This document shows, one piece after another, positions 35,890 to 50,100 of a stretch of DNA of 64,000 bases (positions are counted from its first letter, which is position 1; each line of letters opens with the position of its first letter). The stretch spans positions 1,955,289 to 2,019,288 of the forward strand of contig NC_049995.1 in assembly GCF_000003815.2 (NCBI RefSeq), given 5' to 3'. The stretch comes from Branchiostoma floridae (taxonomy: Eukaryota > Chordata > Leptocardii > Amphioxiformes > Branchiostomatidae). The notes beneath the pieces were generated by a model. The model saw nothing but the letters and a program-made list of their open reading frames with translations, had not been told where the DNA came from and ran no database searches. Made by a program: the position numbers and the translations under genes.

Positions 35890-38151
35890 CCTGAAATGTA
35901 TTTCTGAATTCTCTAGGTACAAAAACGGGAGGTCCGGGCAAAAGAGATCCTTGGAAATGAATGGAAACACAAGTAAACGTGTAGTGTTTTATTTGTGCTT
36001 GGCGTCGGCTGCTGTCATGGCGATACGCCCAAACAACTCATTTGCATATCCAGCTCTCGCGGGAATAAGCGAGAGGTTTAGAAGCGCCCCGTGACGGATG
36101 TAATCATTACTGCATTACTGCAGGTAATTCCTGTGAGGACCTGCAATAATGACAAAAGTCACTAGAGGTCTCACCTGCACTGTCTCCGAATGGATGTCAA
36201 CAAAAGTTGTTCAAAGAAAGATTTTCTTGCTCAGCTCAGCGCAAAGTCTACAGAGAAAATGCGCTTAACAATCTGTACATTATATGCTAAAGATATTTAG
36301 ATTGGATTTAGAATCAAAATTTATTGTCAATTTACTGGATGTAATTCATTTTCCATTCCAAAATCCATGTATTGTGTTCGCATATCAATTGGTTACGCAC
36401 AAATATCACTATTGTAATTTCATAGCGAAGATCAACGCAAACCAAACCTGACAAAAATTGATTAGCTACAGCACTTTCCTAACTGCAGTACTTTTTCTGG
36501 ACGCTAGGAACCACTCTTGCACCCCAAACTGAGCCATGACGTTTGGGCGATATCATAGTGCAGGCAAATTACCACAGCAGTAGCAGATAGATTTATCTGC
36601 GAAAAAAATATTCATGCTCCCTCGGCGCGTTACTTTGAACTGGTGGGCGTAAGACTCGGAAATGCTCACATGGAATCTAAACCATTTCCGTCACTCAATT
36701 TGTTGCACAAACTTTTGATTACGTCTGCGTTCTTGCGATACCAGGGAGTGCATAAAGGAGGTTAACAAGTCTAAACGGAAGGCCGCTATACTTGATATTA
36801 GAATTGATATTTTGCATCGTTGCATGTCGTACTGCTAGTGAAAAATAAAAACTCTTTGCACAAATTTCAAAGATGTTCAAACGTTACAAGCATACTTGCA
36901 TCGGAGAGAGAATTGTTATCATATTGCAATTGTAATTGTAATCATCGAATAAGAGAAGGATAAAATATTGCTGCATGAAATTTGATTGTTCTGCAAAATC
37001 GGCTTACCGTATACCTTTGCCTCCTAAAGGTAGGCTGTAAACAAATTGCTGATTTGCGGTTTGAATTGTGAAGCCCTCGCTTATAAAAAGGATGTTTAGA
37101 GCTTCCTTTCTAAATATTTTTCTAGTTCAGTCTTGGCATTTGACAACTTATTTTGATTTTTCCAACTTTCGAAAAAAAAAAGCTACAGGCGAAACAATGA
37201 AACAATGATTTTTATAACATTTCAAAATTTGCTTCATACTTTGATGTGCTGAGCCTCTTTCAAGTTGTGACTCCGAGCAAATACTAGGAAACATTTGGAA
37301 GGTTTGAACAAAATATGAATGGGGAATATGAGTTAATAGCAATGATAACTTCCAGACAGAAACCAGTTCATATCAAACAAACTGCTTCAAGACATAAACC
37401 ATTTCAGACCATTTTCATATCAAACCTGTCATATAAAACGGCGTACGTGCGACAAGAAACATTCCCATATGTACGTGAGGAACTAATAAAAAAAACACTG
37501 TAAGCATCGACATTAACCAGATCTCTTTAATTATACATATCGTCCCCAATCAGTTATAAATTGCAATATCGTAAAATAAATATAAATTTACTAATTTTTT
37601 GTTGATGTCGATCATGTCCCTTTCCATTAAAAGGTGTTATTGTAGGAAAAAATTGCGCTGAATTACTTTTTAATGATAGAAATGATGATTCAACCTTAAT
37701 CAATCTTCCTTTCTAATCATAATTCTCAATTTACGACAGAAATTCTGTTTCCAAGCTACAAATTTCAGATTTGGCTTCGCCTCGCAAATCCCTGGGGATG
37801 ACGTCATACCCACAGGCGCTCGGCACATGGCACCCACAATGCCCTGCGCTAGCAAGATGTCCGACGCGATGAACTAAAGAAGGAACGAAGAGGGGCTGCC
37901 ATCCTGTGCCATCACGGTACGTAAACAAAACAATAACAAGAATCATCGCGATATTATGAAATATGAATATCTAAGCTACATTCTGATGTGTATATTGTGT
38001 AGTAACGACGTACGTGTGACGCGTAACAAGGCCTTGTTTAGAGGCAAGCTCGTCGTTGTTGTCGAGTAATGCATATTTATTTTTTCAAAGAATGGCTTCT
38101 CCTTGCCGAGCTGAAAGTTGTCTTCCTTTTCTCGCCCGTAGATAGCGTGGA
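35890..38151. other. Intergenic region between divergent EFHC1 and Pumilio
   Basis: 2.26 kb between the two start codons. It should hold both promoters and any untranslated first exons. Beyond the X-box candidate at 36011-36024 and an octamer-like atttgcat next to it, no element was recognised. Confidence 0.6.
36011..36024. promoter_or_regulatory. Candidate RFX X-box upstream of EFHC1
   Basis: gctgtcatggcgat matches RYYNYYATRRNRAC at all but one position and is 122-135 bp upstream of the EFHC1 start codon. That is a common place for X-boxes in ciliary genes. Function is inferred. Confidence 0.4.
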
Positions 38152-41100
38152 ATGAGTATTCCATGTGTCCTCGGCATGCATGAAGGCGCTTGGGAAAGCA
38201 TACACGCGTCGAAAGGCCAGCAGGGGAGTGTAAGCGCCATGAATACGGGAGGGCACGGGACGGGGTCAGCTCAGGGCGGCGGAGCGGGAGGACCAGGTCC
38301 GACCAACCTCCCCAGTCGGTCCCAGGACGATGCTATGGTGGGATATTTCTTCCAGCGGCAGCCGGGCGAGCTGGACGGTGCCGGCGGAGGCTACAGAAAA
38401 CCCCGCTGGGCTATCGGAGACGACGGAATCGGAGACCAGGTAGGCACAAACCTGTTTTTTCCAACCCGTTTCTTTTTGTGTGTGCAAAAAATGGCCGTTT
38501 TTGTTTGGTACATACTCGCGCGCCCACCCCACCCTAAATTGTATCCACTCTAACGCCCTTCCTCACAAACAAAAATACTAAAGCAAGCTTTGTTTTTCCT
38601 TTTAGATGAGAATGGCACACATGAACAGCGAATTTGAAGCGTTGAGTTTGGAAGGAGCGAGAGACATGAGCGAGGTAAGAACGGAAATATCCTTTTCTTT
38701 GTCACAATTTTCTGTCTTTGTTACATATTCTTGTACACAGCAAACCGCTACACTGTTTCAAACGCCGCTGCGTTGCAAATACTTCTCATAGCGTTTATTA
38801 TATTACTCTTAGAAAAATTCTGCATATTGTTTTTGAAATATTGGCTATTGTTTTGGTCAGACTGCATTGTTTGTATGGGGGGGAACTGATTCTTTTCTTG
38901 TTGTTGAATGCCTCATGCATAATTATGAGGGTCCAGCTTTGTTATTGTAGCACCCATTATGAGGGACAACATGCGGTGAAAAAATGCTTTTTTTTTCAAA
39001 AGACACTTTGTTTAAGAAAAAGGAACAATTTGAAAAAGAATGTCCTACATATGTTCTAAATGTTACATTACATAGTAGTAAGTGTGCTGTGATTTCGAGA
39101 ATATTAACTATATAATCTTTATATATGTTACGTAGATTGTTGTGATATCACTTGCGTTATACCAATGGTATAAGTGTTATCGTGGGATATAGGTGATAAC
39201 AAGCTCATTAGCGTTGTTATATTTGCTGCACGCTTTGTGATCTGAAAGTGTTTAAACTGTTATTTTAACATATTTCTTAGAATATCCCTAATTATTTGAT
39301 GGTCAGTTGGTCTTTCATCATGCTATGTGAAAAGTCATAACTTATAGATATTGCTAAAAGTGTGTCACTGTCTCAGACTGAAAGAAAAGTATTTTTGTGT
39401 GTTGAAACAAAAATGCAAACCCTGCTTTTGCTGTATTGTTTTGAGCTCCTTCAAACAATTTTACAGAAAGTACAACCCAAAACCAACCCAGAAATGGTAT
39501 GGTATATTTTAATCCTTGTATCAGTGATGTGACTTTTTGCACGTTGTACCAATCCTCACACGTGGTGATAGTCAGATTTATTATCAGTCCGGGCTTGTAG
39601 GAGGATTTTGAAGCTTAGTATGTTTCATCTGTCCTTTTGTACCAAAGATCTCTCGAGGATTTATACACAGATATCATAATGTCATAACAACAGTGTTCAT
39701 CTGTATGTGATGATGCGATGTTGGGTATTTCAAAGCTTTCTTGTGCCATATATCTTGTTTTTGTTTGTGTACCATTTTATATGGGTGAAGGGGATGGGTT
39801 GTCTTGTACAAAATTTCAACATTCCCCAAAATATACACATTGTAGAAAAGGACCTTCATTTGTTACAACCTAATACTGTATTTTTTTTAGTTTTTGTATA
39901 GTAGTTTTTGTATCACTTGTTGAATTTAATGGCACAGTATACATCAAGAGTGCACATGTCTATTTGCAGTATAAATAGCCATAGTAGCATGCAGTGCAAG
40001 ACAGAGCGCATGAAAGGGAAAAAGTAGTGAATAGTTGTGAATAGTTGAGGATTTTTAGTTGTATAAAGTGTTAGTCTTTTGTTCACGTGTGTGTGGTTTT
40101 GTGAATGAAAGTTTAAGTCCCATGTCTTACAATTCGAAGCCAGATTTTTTCCCATTAATACAACTTGCCTGGCTTTTCATGTCAACAATTGTAGAATCAG
40201 CTTGTAACAAACGTCCCTTAATGCTGACCACTCCTGTCAATGATGTGACATTTATAACACCATTTGTAGGTCTAGTCCCATGTTTGATACATCCCTGTGG
40301 GATTTCCTGGGTTGAAATTCATTTTTGGGAAAGTGCACTGAAACATTTTGGGTGACAAACATGGAGTTTCGTAGAATTTTAGGGAAAAATGATTGCAAAC
40401 GTTAATGCTTCCTTTGAAAGCTAAGATCTGAAAAACTGACGTTAAACAATTTTTTTGTCACCTTTAGGCACAAGAGTACACATGTCCCCAATATTTTGAG
40501 CCTAGGAATTTATCACTCAATTTTTACTAGGTATGCCAAAAACACAGAACTCAAACCAGTGAGGTGTACATGAGCTAAATATGTTCCAGCTTTCAGAAGA
40601 ATTCAAGAAAAATATTCATATTTCACAGTAAAATATTACAGTTTATGCATGGATTTATGTACACAGTTTTTGCAGCAACCTCTTGCCAGTAGCAATTCAG
40701 TCGCGTTAGTAGTTTCAACCGCAAACAAAAAACACAACCTTCCACAAAATTAAGTCCCTCCTAACTTAAATCAATATATGGTTTTGGTACACAGATTCTT
40801 TGACATACCCCATGGTATTACACGCAGTAAATCTTGCCCATATTACCCTGTTTTGTCTGCCAATGGTCCTTTATGGGTCCATTCTCAAGTCTATAAAAGA
40901 CCAGAGATTGCGATCTAGATGGTCTTCAGTGGTACTTCATATTTCAGCGTCCACGCTATGTACTTTAAAAGTCAGCGTGTAGAAATATTTGCTGTCCCTA
41001 GAAAGCTGCAAAGATATAAAGTTGAAATTCAAACCTTTGTTTTCTAAATGTTTTTAACACAAAGTTAAAAGCCCTACATTTGTACTGGATGTTTGCTTCA

Positions 41101-44100
41101 CATGTGCTGTTTGAAACAACATCTGGCTTAAATATTGAGTGTTTGTAACATAGATCTTCCCTAAATTGTGAAAAATGTGTTACAGAAAAATTATCCCTTA
41201 ATTTTTCCATATGAAGATTTTAGAGCGTTGAATTTTTTAAAGTTTATTTCAAGCAGTTTTGTGTTGACTAAAATGTGTTACAGTTGAAGGTTTTGTTAGG
41301 ATAGCTCTTCCATTTATATTTAACCTGTATCGTTGTATCATGAACTTCCAGTTTCATGAACACTAACCTACCATATTGTATGCAGCTCCTGAACGCATTG
41401 TGAACAACAAAGCTATGTGCAAATGCCATGATAGGATTTAAGTACAAAATGTAACAGTTCTCGTATTACAAACGTTTTAGTGTGTATCATACATTTACAA
41501 TTTAGCCCTAGGGCTACAATTATGCGGTTTTAATCGTGATATCGAATGAATTAACCAGCTATCTATCGATGTAAGTGTTTGATTTTGCTACAGTGGATTT
41601 GAGAAAGACTATTTGTAGAATAGCTAACAGTGCCTAACTTGGCAGAGTGACAAGCTTACTCCATAACCCCCACACCTATTGTCAGTATGATCTGATTTTA
41701 CGTTTTTAATCATGATATTGAATAAACCAACTATCTATCGATGTAAGGGTTTGATTTTGCTACAGTGGATTTGAGAAAGACTATTTGTAGAACAGCTAAC
41801 ACTAACAGTGCCTAACTTGGCAGAGTGACAAGCTTACCCCATAACCCCCACACCTTTTGTCAGTATGATCTGATTCCCCTGCTCCCTTATCTGTGAAACA
41901 AATCAAATTTACTCTACTGTGAAAGGCTTAACCAGATGTGGGCTGCCAATTTTACACACTTCTTTAGGAAAGTTCTAATAGAATAATCTGGAAGTAGCCA
42001 TTCAGACCAAGACTGGTATTGTCTATGTGACATGTTGTAGACTTGAATCAGGATTATTTGTCAAAACAACAGCTAAAAATATATATCTGTACATTTTAGT
42101 TAGGGCTGTGATTTAAAGAAGTATTACTATAGTGAAAGAGTATGTAAAAAATTACTAATGTTCACATGAAAACATAAGCAAATGGCCAAATACAAAAGTT
42201 GAAAATTGTCTTTCTTTTATCTAAGGAAGACATGTGCAAATTTGTTTGTTTGATGTTTGCATCTAGTTCTTTTTTAAGTGACAGTTGCATTCACTATATT
42301 TTATGTCCGTGCTCACAAATATATATCAAAGATGTTTGGACAAAATCTGTATTCAGGGAAAGAAACTGTTTTATATGTTACACACATGTCTGTTATTATG
42401 ATCTATGGATCTTAGCCAAGATGTCACTCAACTTCTCTTCTCTAGAACATTTTCTGGCAATTTTTCAGCTGTATGTTTGAACAATGGACTTGAATACGAA
42501 TTTACATTGGTCATTGACTGCATTTTAAAAAAGAACAAGAAAAGTTTTATCCATGTTTTGGACATAATGAATCGTGTGATAATCTGTGATTTCCTTGTAG
42601 ATAGATTGTGAAATATTTGCGGTGATTTAACGCATGCAGCAAGAGTTTGCGGTGAGAGCTTGTCATAGTGTACACATGCGCTGTCTCACTACTATGTTTC
42701 AACTCCAAAACCTTCCATTGCCAAAAGAAGTCCTAGCAAAGATAAAACGATCTACGGTATGACCTTGAAAGTAATCTCCCTGTGCAAACATTGGCTTCAC
42801 CTTGTCAGAGTCTCCCCACCACTTGTTTTGGCCATGCTAGAGTTGTATAAGGCCAATGGATACGTGCGCCATGTGGTATTTGGTGTTGTTACTGTGTGTT
42901 ACACATCTGTGAAAAGTGTTAGGGTGGTGGTTTATGGTAGTGGTAGGTTTGCCTTATTTGTGCGTAACTTGGCCTTGTTTTTTAGTCTAAGCTTTGAGAT
43001 CTACATTCAGGGTGGTGGTTGAAACATTTGAAGGACATTTTATGGTTTGCAAGGACAGTTCGTGGTTTGCCAAGGTTTTCAAATGGTTGTTGCCTGTCAA
43101 ACTTCTCAAAGTAAAAATACTTAAAACTCCTTTTGGTCACTGGTCACACAGTTGTGAAAGCTGTTTAGCATAACAACAATCTAGCTATGTCCACTGGTAG
43201 TGGTCTGTGCTCAACTACCATACTCTTTCTCTGTTGAGTGCTAAGCAGAGAAAGAGTTCTAGCTGAGAACGGCACACATGAATCTAGCTTTGTCCACTTG
43301 TTGTGGTGTGTGTTGAACTACCATACTCTTTCTCACAAGTGCTGAGTGCTAAGCAGAGAAAGCATAAACAAAAACACCAAAGCAAACTTCATTTTTCCTT
43401 GTAGATGAGAACAGCACACATGAATCTAGCTTGGTCCACTTGTTGTGGTGTGTGTTGAACTACCATACTCTTTCTCACAAGTGCTGAGTGCTAAGCAGAG
43501 AAAGCAGTATGTACTCACACCATTTTTGATAAAATATATCTGTTCTTTCCAAGATTGGTGGTTTGGATGGTTTAGCATATGCCCATATATGGTATTGATT
43601 TTTGGAGCAATTTTGTAAGTGAAAAGTATGCTGACCTTAGGCAGGGTTCAAGTCCAGCAACCCTCAACTGACAAGGGCAAATAACGTCTCCTGATCTAGT
43701 TCACAGAAGTCAATACATGAGCCAAGTCCCTCTGTTTATAATGGAAGTTTCTAATCTAAAGTAAAATTTGTAAATTGTTTGGTTTGCATAGAATTATGCA
43801 GAAGGCAAGAACCAAAACAGATTTTAGTTTATGTACGTTTATGTATACACCTGCAAATTGATGCAAATTTGTAAGGGTTTGATTTTTCAATAGGTGTCAG
43901 GGAAGGAGAATTTTGTGATATTTTGCTATTCATCATTTCAATTAAAGACATGACGTACATATGTATGTTCATGGAATTCACAACAGCCTTGAATAAGAGG
44001 TCACGGTAAAAAGAAAATATTTCAAGATTTACAGTAGTAAAATAGAATTTTTTAAATTTTGCTTTCAACTTTGTCATTTAAGACCTTTTATTTGCACAAA

Positions 44101-47100
44101 TACATTTTTTGTGGTGTCCATGCTTGTATGATAATCTGATAGTGTGTTGTATTCATGGCTAACCTAGAACAATTTCAGTCCCTTAACTTGATCGGTAAAA
44201 GATTTAATAATCTCTCAGCTAAGGAATGTTAATTGTGTTTGGATGCCTAATTACACCACCCGAGACCTTAGACTGATGGTTAATGGATCCAGGGGAATTT
44301 CGCCAATATTACAGGCGAATTTAGATTTGCATAATCAATACAGGTTTAGTAATTGACATATTGGATGACTTAAAAATTAGAAAAACATATTTTTCCCATA
44401 TGCTAAAAAATGGGTGGATGTTACTGTGTGCTTGAAAACTTGCTTTGATATTTGATATTTTCTTGTTGTCTGAAATATGTAAATCTCTTATGATTCCATA
44501 AAGTAATGTATTATTATTCAGATTACTCAAAATGAGTGATGATGTATTTTAGATTGAATTGTACCTTAATGATGCAGAATAGATTGAATAAAGGTAGGTA
44601 AATCTGGTAAACAAATGATTATAATGGCCTTTATGTTGACTTGAAGTACCGTTTTTGTTGGCGATATGTAGAAATGTGATTTTAGAATGATTAGAAATGT
44701 GTCCGACACAAAGGAATTTTAGTCACTAGAAGAAACATTGGCCAATTGATATTAGGAAATCATTATCTCAGTGTACTACCCTACTTAAATTCTGTAGAAT
44801 ACAGTTAGTTGTTTATGTCCCTTGTATTTACTATGTTGTCTCTTTTTGTCCGAACAAGTGAATTAGAAATGAATAGATTTGACTGAAAATAATTATTACA
44901 TGACTCAGTGGTCGAAATGCATTTTTCCGGTGTTCTGCAATATTGCAGATTGTCAAAATTTTCTTCTGCAATTTGAAAATATTTTCTGCAAACACATACC
45001 TGTTTGCTAACATATAAGAACCATTCAATTCCAATCCTGATTTTTTCATTCTGCAAGATTGCAGATTGTTTAATTTTTCTTCTGCAATCTTGACAATCCT
45101 TCTGCAAATTGCAGATTGCAGATGGGTATTTCGAACACTGCATGTAGAAGCTGTGCAATGATATTGCTGACTTATAAGTATGTTACACACAACCCAGAAT
45201 GAGCGAAAAGGTTGCTACATTCAGATGTAATTGAAAGATAAGTTATGATATATTGTTCTAGTTAATTGTCAGGGTTTGAATATACAAAGCGGTTCATGTA
45301 GACAGCTCCACAGTAGTGTGAAATTGTCTCATTATATACTATGGCCCTGCCTGCAAAATTAGTTGTTTCTTGGTCTTCTGTACACAAAAGTTGAGGTTAA
45401 AAATTTGATCCAAGATTCACTGTCAGTGATTTTTGTCCAGGAAAGATAGTAAATTTGGTTCAAACATGGGTAAATGGTTTATTTTGTCATAGTTCTATGA
45501 GAAATGTCAGATTTGATAGACTTCTCTTCTGAAATTGATAACTTCATCTTTTTGTGTGACCATCTTTGGTAATAAAAGTGATACCAACCCTTGTCTGAAG
45601 CCCCCCATGGGGTAGTTGAGTCGTGTATAAATGGGTTGATGTGTATTGGGGTTATCTTTCTGGCTATCGGTAAAGCGAGCCTGCTTTGTTCCGCACTGAA
45701 TATTTTATAATGATAACAGTTTTTCACCCAGTTTCACTTGGCATAACTGTGCCATCCAGCATTTTAACCCTAGTTATTTTTCTACACACATTATTTTGGA
45801 ATGTTCAATTTCATTATATTTTCCTTTACAAGGATGTCTGTTTGATTATTTTCAGTTCAATTTTAGAATGGTTAGACTTAGACGTTTATGTACCATAGAT
45901 AATAAAAAAAAGATAGTTTTAGGAAATAACATGACCTTGCTGGGATTGCTTTTCAAAGCAGGCTTCATTTATTTGAAAAATACAAAACCGCCACCTCGTT
46001 GTTATAGTGTAATATTTTTCCATTAACTATTAACACATGGTGCAAGATAATGACTAGATGTAACTAACCCATTTCCCCACCCCCTCCTCCATTTTGGATG
46101 GTACGACCTTGTTGTTTGGGACATTGATTATCCAATCAGCTTGCAGGATTGTGAGTCAGCATGACCTAACTGTGTCCACGCCACATCATAGTATTCCCAT
46201 CAGGCCCTCGTTTGCATAAAAGGATGGGGGTGTCTGGCGTGACTCAGTGATTCAGGAGGTTGATGTAATATATAAACTGTTGGGAGCTGGATGTGCTGTA
46301 CAGACGTTCGGTATTGAGTCACCAAGCGAGCCACGTTGGATTGTAACTTGGTTCGATGTGTAGCTCTGAAAACGTGGCGGCCGTGTTGTAGGAAATAGCA
46401 GAAATAATGGTGGGTGGTATCGTGGTAAGACAAAAAATTCTCTCTGTCTAGAAATCTCCCAGGGCCAAATACTGAAATAGATGATAGAATTTGGCCAAAA
46501 TGTTGTTGATTATTTGCTCAAATTCCAAATTCAATGTGTGTATTGTTCATGTAGCCCATGAAAATGTCCTTTCTTGTATATCATCAGTTCGTTGTGAAGA
46601 GAAACGACAACAGAAAAGAAAAAAAGAAAAATTCTGTCTGTCTGGCATGTCCCAGGGCTGAATGGATGACACAATTTGGCAAACATTTTGTTGCTGAAAG
46701 ACTGAATATGATGTGTATATTGTTCATTTAGCCTATAAAAATGCCCTTTCTTGTATATTACTAGTTCATTGTAAAGAGAAATTGCAACCACTAGACTTCC
46801 TTTTTGGGGATTTTGTTTGTGTGTGTGGCTTTGGTTTGTAAACTCCCTAGGGTAAAAATGGCCCAGTCAGAGACTGCTTTGTAGAGGGGTCCTTTGTTTG
46901 ATAATTGCTGACCAGGTTATTTATTTGTAGTCCATTTTTATGGTAATGTTGGTCGTATATTGAGTTAATTTGCATTGGAGAAGAAAAGAGCTATTTATAG
47001 AAATACATGTTTTATAGTCGTGAAATTCATTTTAGTTCTGTCCAATTTGTTAGAACTGGTTTTAGTGAATTGTCATTCTGATTTACATATTGTTGTACAG

Positions 47101-50100
47101 CATTTTATCTTGCTTTCCTGGAGTATTTTTTTCAGCACCCCTCCTACCTTAGAACTGACCAAAAAAGAGTCCTTTAGCCATCTCTTATGTTATTTAGTCC
47201 TTGAGCCATCTCATGTTATTTGGACCAATCAAACAAAGCATTCTTTCGAGCCAGTTTCTATCCAAGCCCAAACCAAAAGCTCCTAGCTTGCCCAAGCAGA
47301 ATTTTTTTTTCAGGTCCCTCTTCTACTCAAAGCAAACACAAGTCTGTTTGTACTCTGATGTGTTCTTTGTTCCTCCCTCAAAACATCTGCTTGTGTTTTT
47401 TCAGGGTCATTTCTTGTAAAGGCCAGCTAGTATTTACTCGATTTTCAAGGTCATGAGGACCTATTCTCAAGGTGTTTTCAATGACAAGTTTCCCCGTAGC
47501 AGAATTCATACAGACAAGAAGACTGTTGGAAAACTTTTTTAAGGGCTTAAAAAAGATAACAAGAACTGTATGTGGTATATATAAGATACAGATTTGCCTT
47601 TATTTTGGGGAACTGGTAAATTACTAGATTTGTTGTTTGTAGCAAAGATTACAATATTTATGGTTATGTAAATGAGAATGGATAATCGTGGTTTTGTATA
47701 AGGATATTTTGTACCAAATAGGCGTCAATCAAATGCACATTACAACAGGGTATTGTAGGTAACAAAGTACTGTTATTTAATTTAGTTCTTTTTTTACTGA
47801 AGCTGAATTCTTTTGGAAGAAAGATTACAAGGGATTTTAGTCTTGAGGTCGGTACAATGCTATAGAAGTCCAGTATCACAAATTACAATGGAATAGCATA
47901 GTCGTAATGTCACAATTTTACTATTGAGAGGTCATTGCAGGAATAAAATCGCAAACATTTCAGGTTATACAGTAAATGCATTTCAAGGCCCTTGTGCACA
48001 ATATGTTCTCACCCTGTACCATTACTTGTATTACATATCATATGATGTCACAAAATATCTTCATGTTTTTGTTCCCAAATATGGTGAAGATTCCTGGGTA
48101 GGTTAGGGTATCGCCCGTCCAGTTCAACTGGATATGAAAATTAAAACCCCACAAAGAGACAGGAGACATCCTGTTTGTGAAAGACAATATATGTTTGAAA
48201 ACAGGTGTTTTTCAGCAAGTAGATACTGTTTCTGTAAAGCTACTTGTATTACGGCATGAGCTACTAACAATATTACACAGTTATACTCACTCACTATCCA
48301 TTGTTTGATTATACTGCTGCTGGGATTGAAAGCTATTTTACATTACTGTTGGTCATTCTTTTTGAAATGGAGCATTTTGATAATTCAGTAGAGAATCTTT
48401 TGAATTACGGCACAAGCTACTAACAGTATTACACAATTATAGACCATTTTAGTCACTCTTGTTTGTCATTCTTTGAAAAGAAGCATTTTGATAATACATT
48501 TGAGAGTCTTTTTAATTATTAAAGTGGTTATTTGCTGTTAGTTCTTAACTATACGGTCTAGACAGAACTTGCTTTGTCAATGTCACAGTCGTTGGTATTC
48601 TGTGTGAGTACTGTCTGCATTTTGTGGGAGTTTATGATAGCCTTCGGTGGTGGAAGATTCACTTTGCATCAAGCTTTTACAATATATGGCTGTGACGTGA
48701 ATTGTAAGGATCACTCCAGTACAAAATTCCTGTATTTTATTGTAATATGTATTTGGATTTGTTGCCTTCGGTGGTGGAAGATTCACTTTGAATCAAGCAT
48801 TTACAATATATGACTGATGTAAATTGTAAGGATCACTCAAATACAAAATTCCTGCATTTTCTTGTAATATGTATTTGGAGTAGTCCCCTTTTGTATTGGC
48901 TTTTAGAAAGAAATGACTTTATTCTTATGACTGGGACCATCTTGTATATTAATTTTTTATTACTGTAATTAAAAAAATGCACATAGTTATTAGATGCTGA
49001 TACTGGTAATTGAGAGAATCGTTAAAAGAAACAACCCTGTCTTGAAGGCCAAGAGATAAGTGTATTGTAACATCTTGTAAGATGGCTTAGAGTCTTTGTG
49101 TCTAGTGTATGAGCACTGCTGAGAAATGACCTTATAAGGGCATGGTTTTGACATGGTGGTATGATGGCATTTAGGAGTGTGTTGGGTGCCCTGGGTACTC
49201 AAGCATTGGTTTACCTGTGTTGTCAACACATCAATTTTACATGGCATTTTTCTAACAGTTGGTTCCTTGAAGGATTCAGAAAACAGCAAGAACATTGTAG
49301 ATTTTAAAATATTTGCAGTGGTGTTATTTTCACAGTGCCTGCAAGCATTAACAGGAAATTCAAGACACATCAAATCTGTTGTTGCATTATGAATCTGTTT
49401 TTGCACAAACCTAAAGCTTTTAGGTGAAAGTGCAAAAACAGGTTCGTAATGCAAAAATAGATTCAATGTGTCTTAAATTTTCATAGGTGTTTTAAGCTTT
49501 TAGTGAAAGCTTAGTTTAAAACACCTATGAAAATGCCATTTTCCCTCTGCGAAAATAGATGAATGTACAGAAGTACACACATCATGCACAAAGATAGATG
49601 TCTACATGTAAATACATAGCAAGGATCAATATGAATTCACGCTGTATTGTTCTCTTGTCACAGAGGTTTTACCATCAACCAATTTTGGTACCAAAACAGA
49701 AAGATGTATTTTAAAGCACAAAATTTAATTTAATATTTTGCATTTCCCTCTAGATTGTGCCGTCAGCAAAAAAGTTGTGGGATGTGGGCGGTGACGGTGA
49801 TACGGGCGGGAAAGGAGCGGGTGATGAACCGAAGAGCATCTTTCTGGGCGACCAATGGCGGGAGAGCACGTGGGGCAGCGTACAGACATCCATGTCAGGT
49901 GGGGAAATCCTCTATTGATCTCTGAAACATTATTTGTCAAGAATATTTGAGATGCTTCAATGTAGGTTAGACATCCAGGTAGTAAGATATGCCAAAAAGC
50001 AACATTGTCACTGACGAAAACTAGTGGATTCCAGTTGAAACGTCTGACCGTTTCCAAAATCATATCCAGTTGCTTGAGTAACTGCTTTTTGGCATATTTG

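Larger units (their letters stand above)
38675..49753. other. Pumilio intron 2 (11.1 kb)
   Basis: A long AT-rich intron. It holds copies of the exon 2 acceptor edge near 43366-43431, a hAT-like element at 44906-45140, local direct repeats at 41526-41873, 46434-46795 and 48641-48885, and foldbacks at 49355-49536. No other coding exon was recognised. Long introns near the 5' end often carry enhancers, but none is identified here. Confidence 0.75.

Noticed and set aside
38606..39059. Extension of Pumilio exon 2 into downstream open frames
   Set aside because: A clear donor (gaggtaaga) ends the exon at 38674, and the exon 3 phase matches it.
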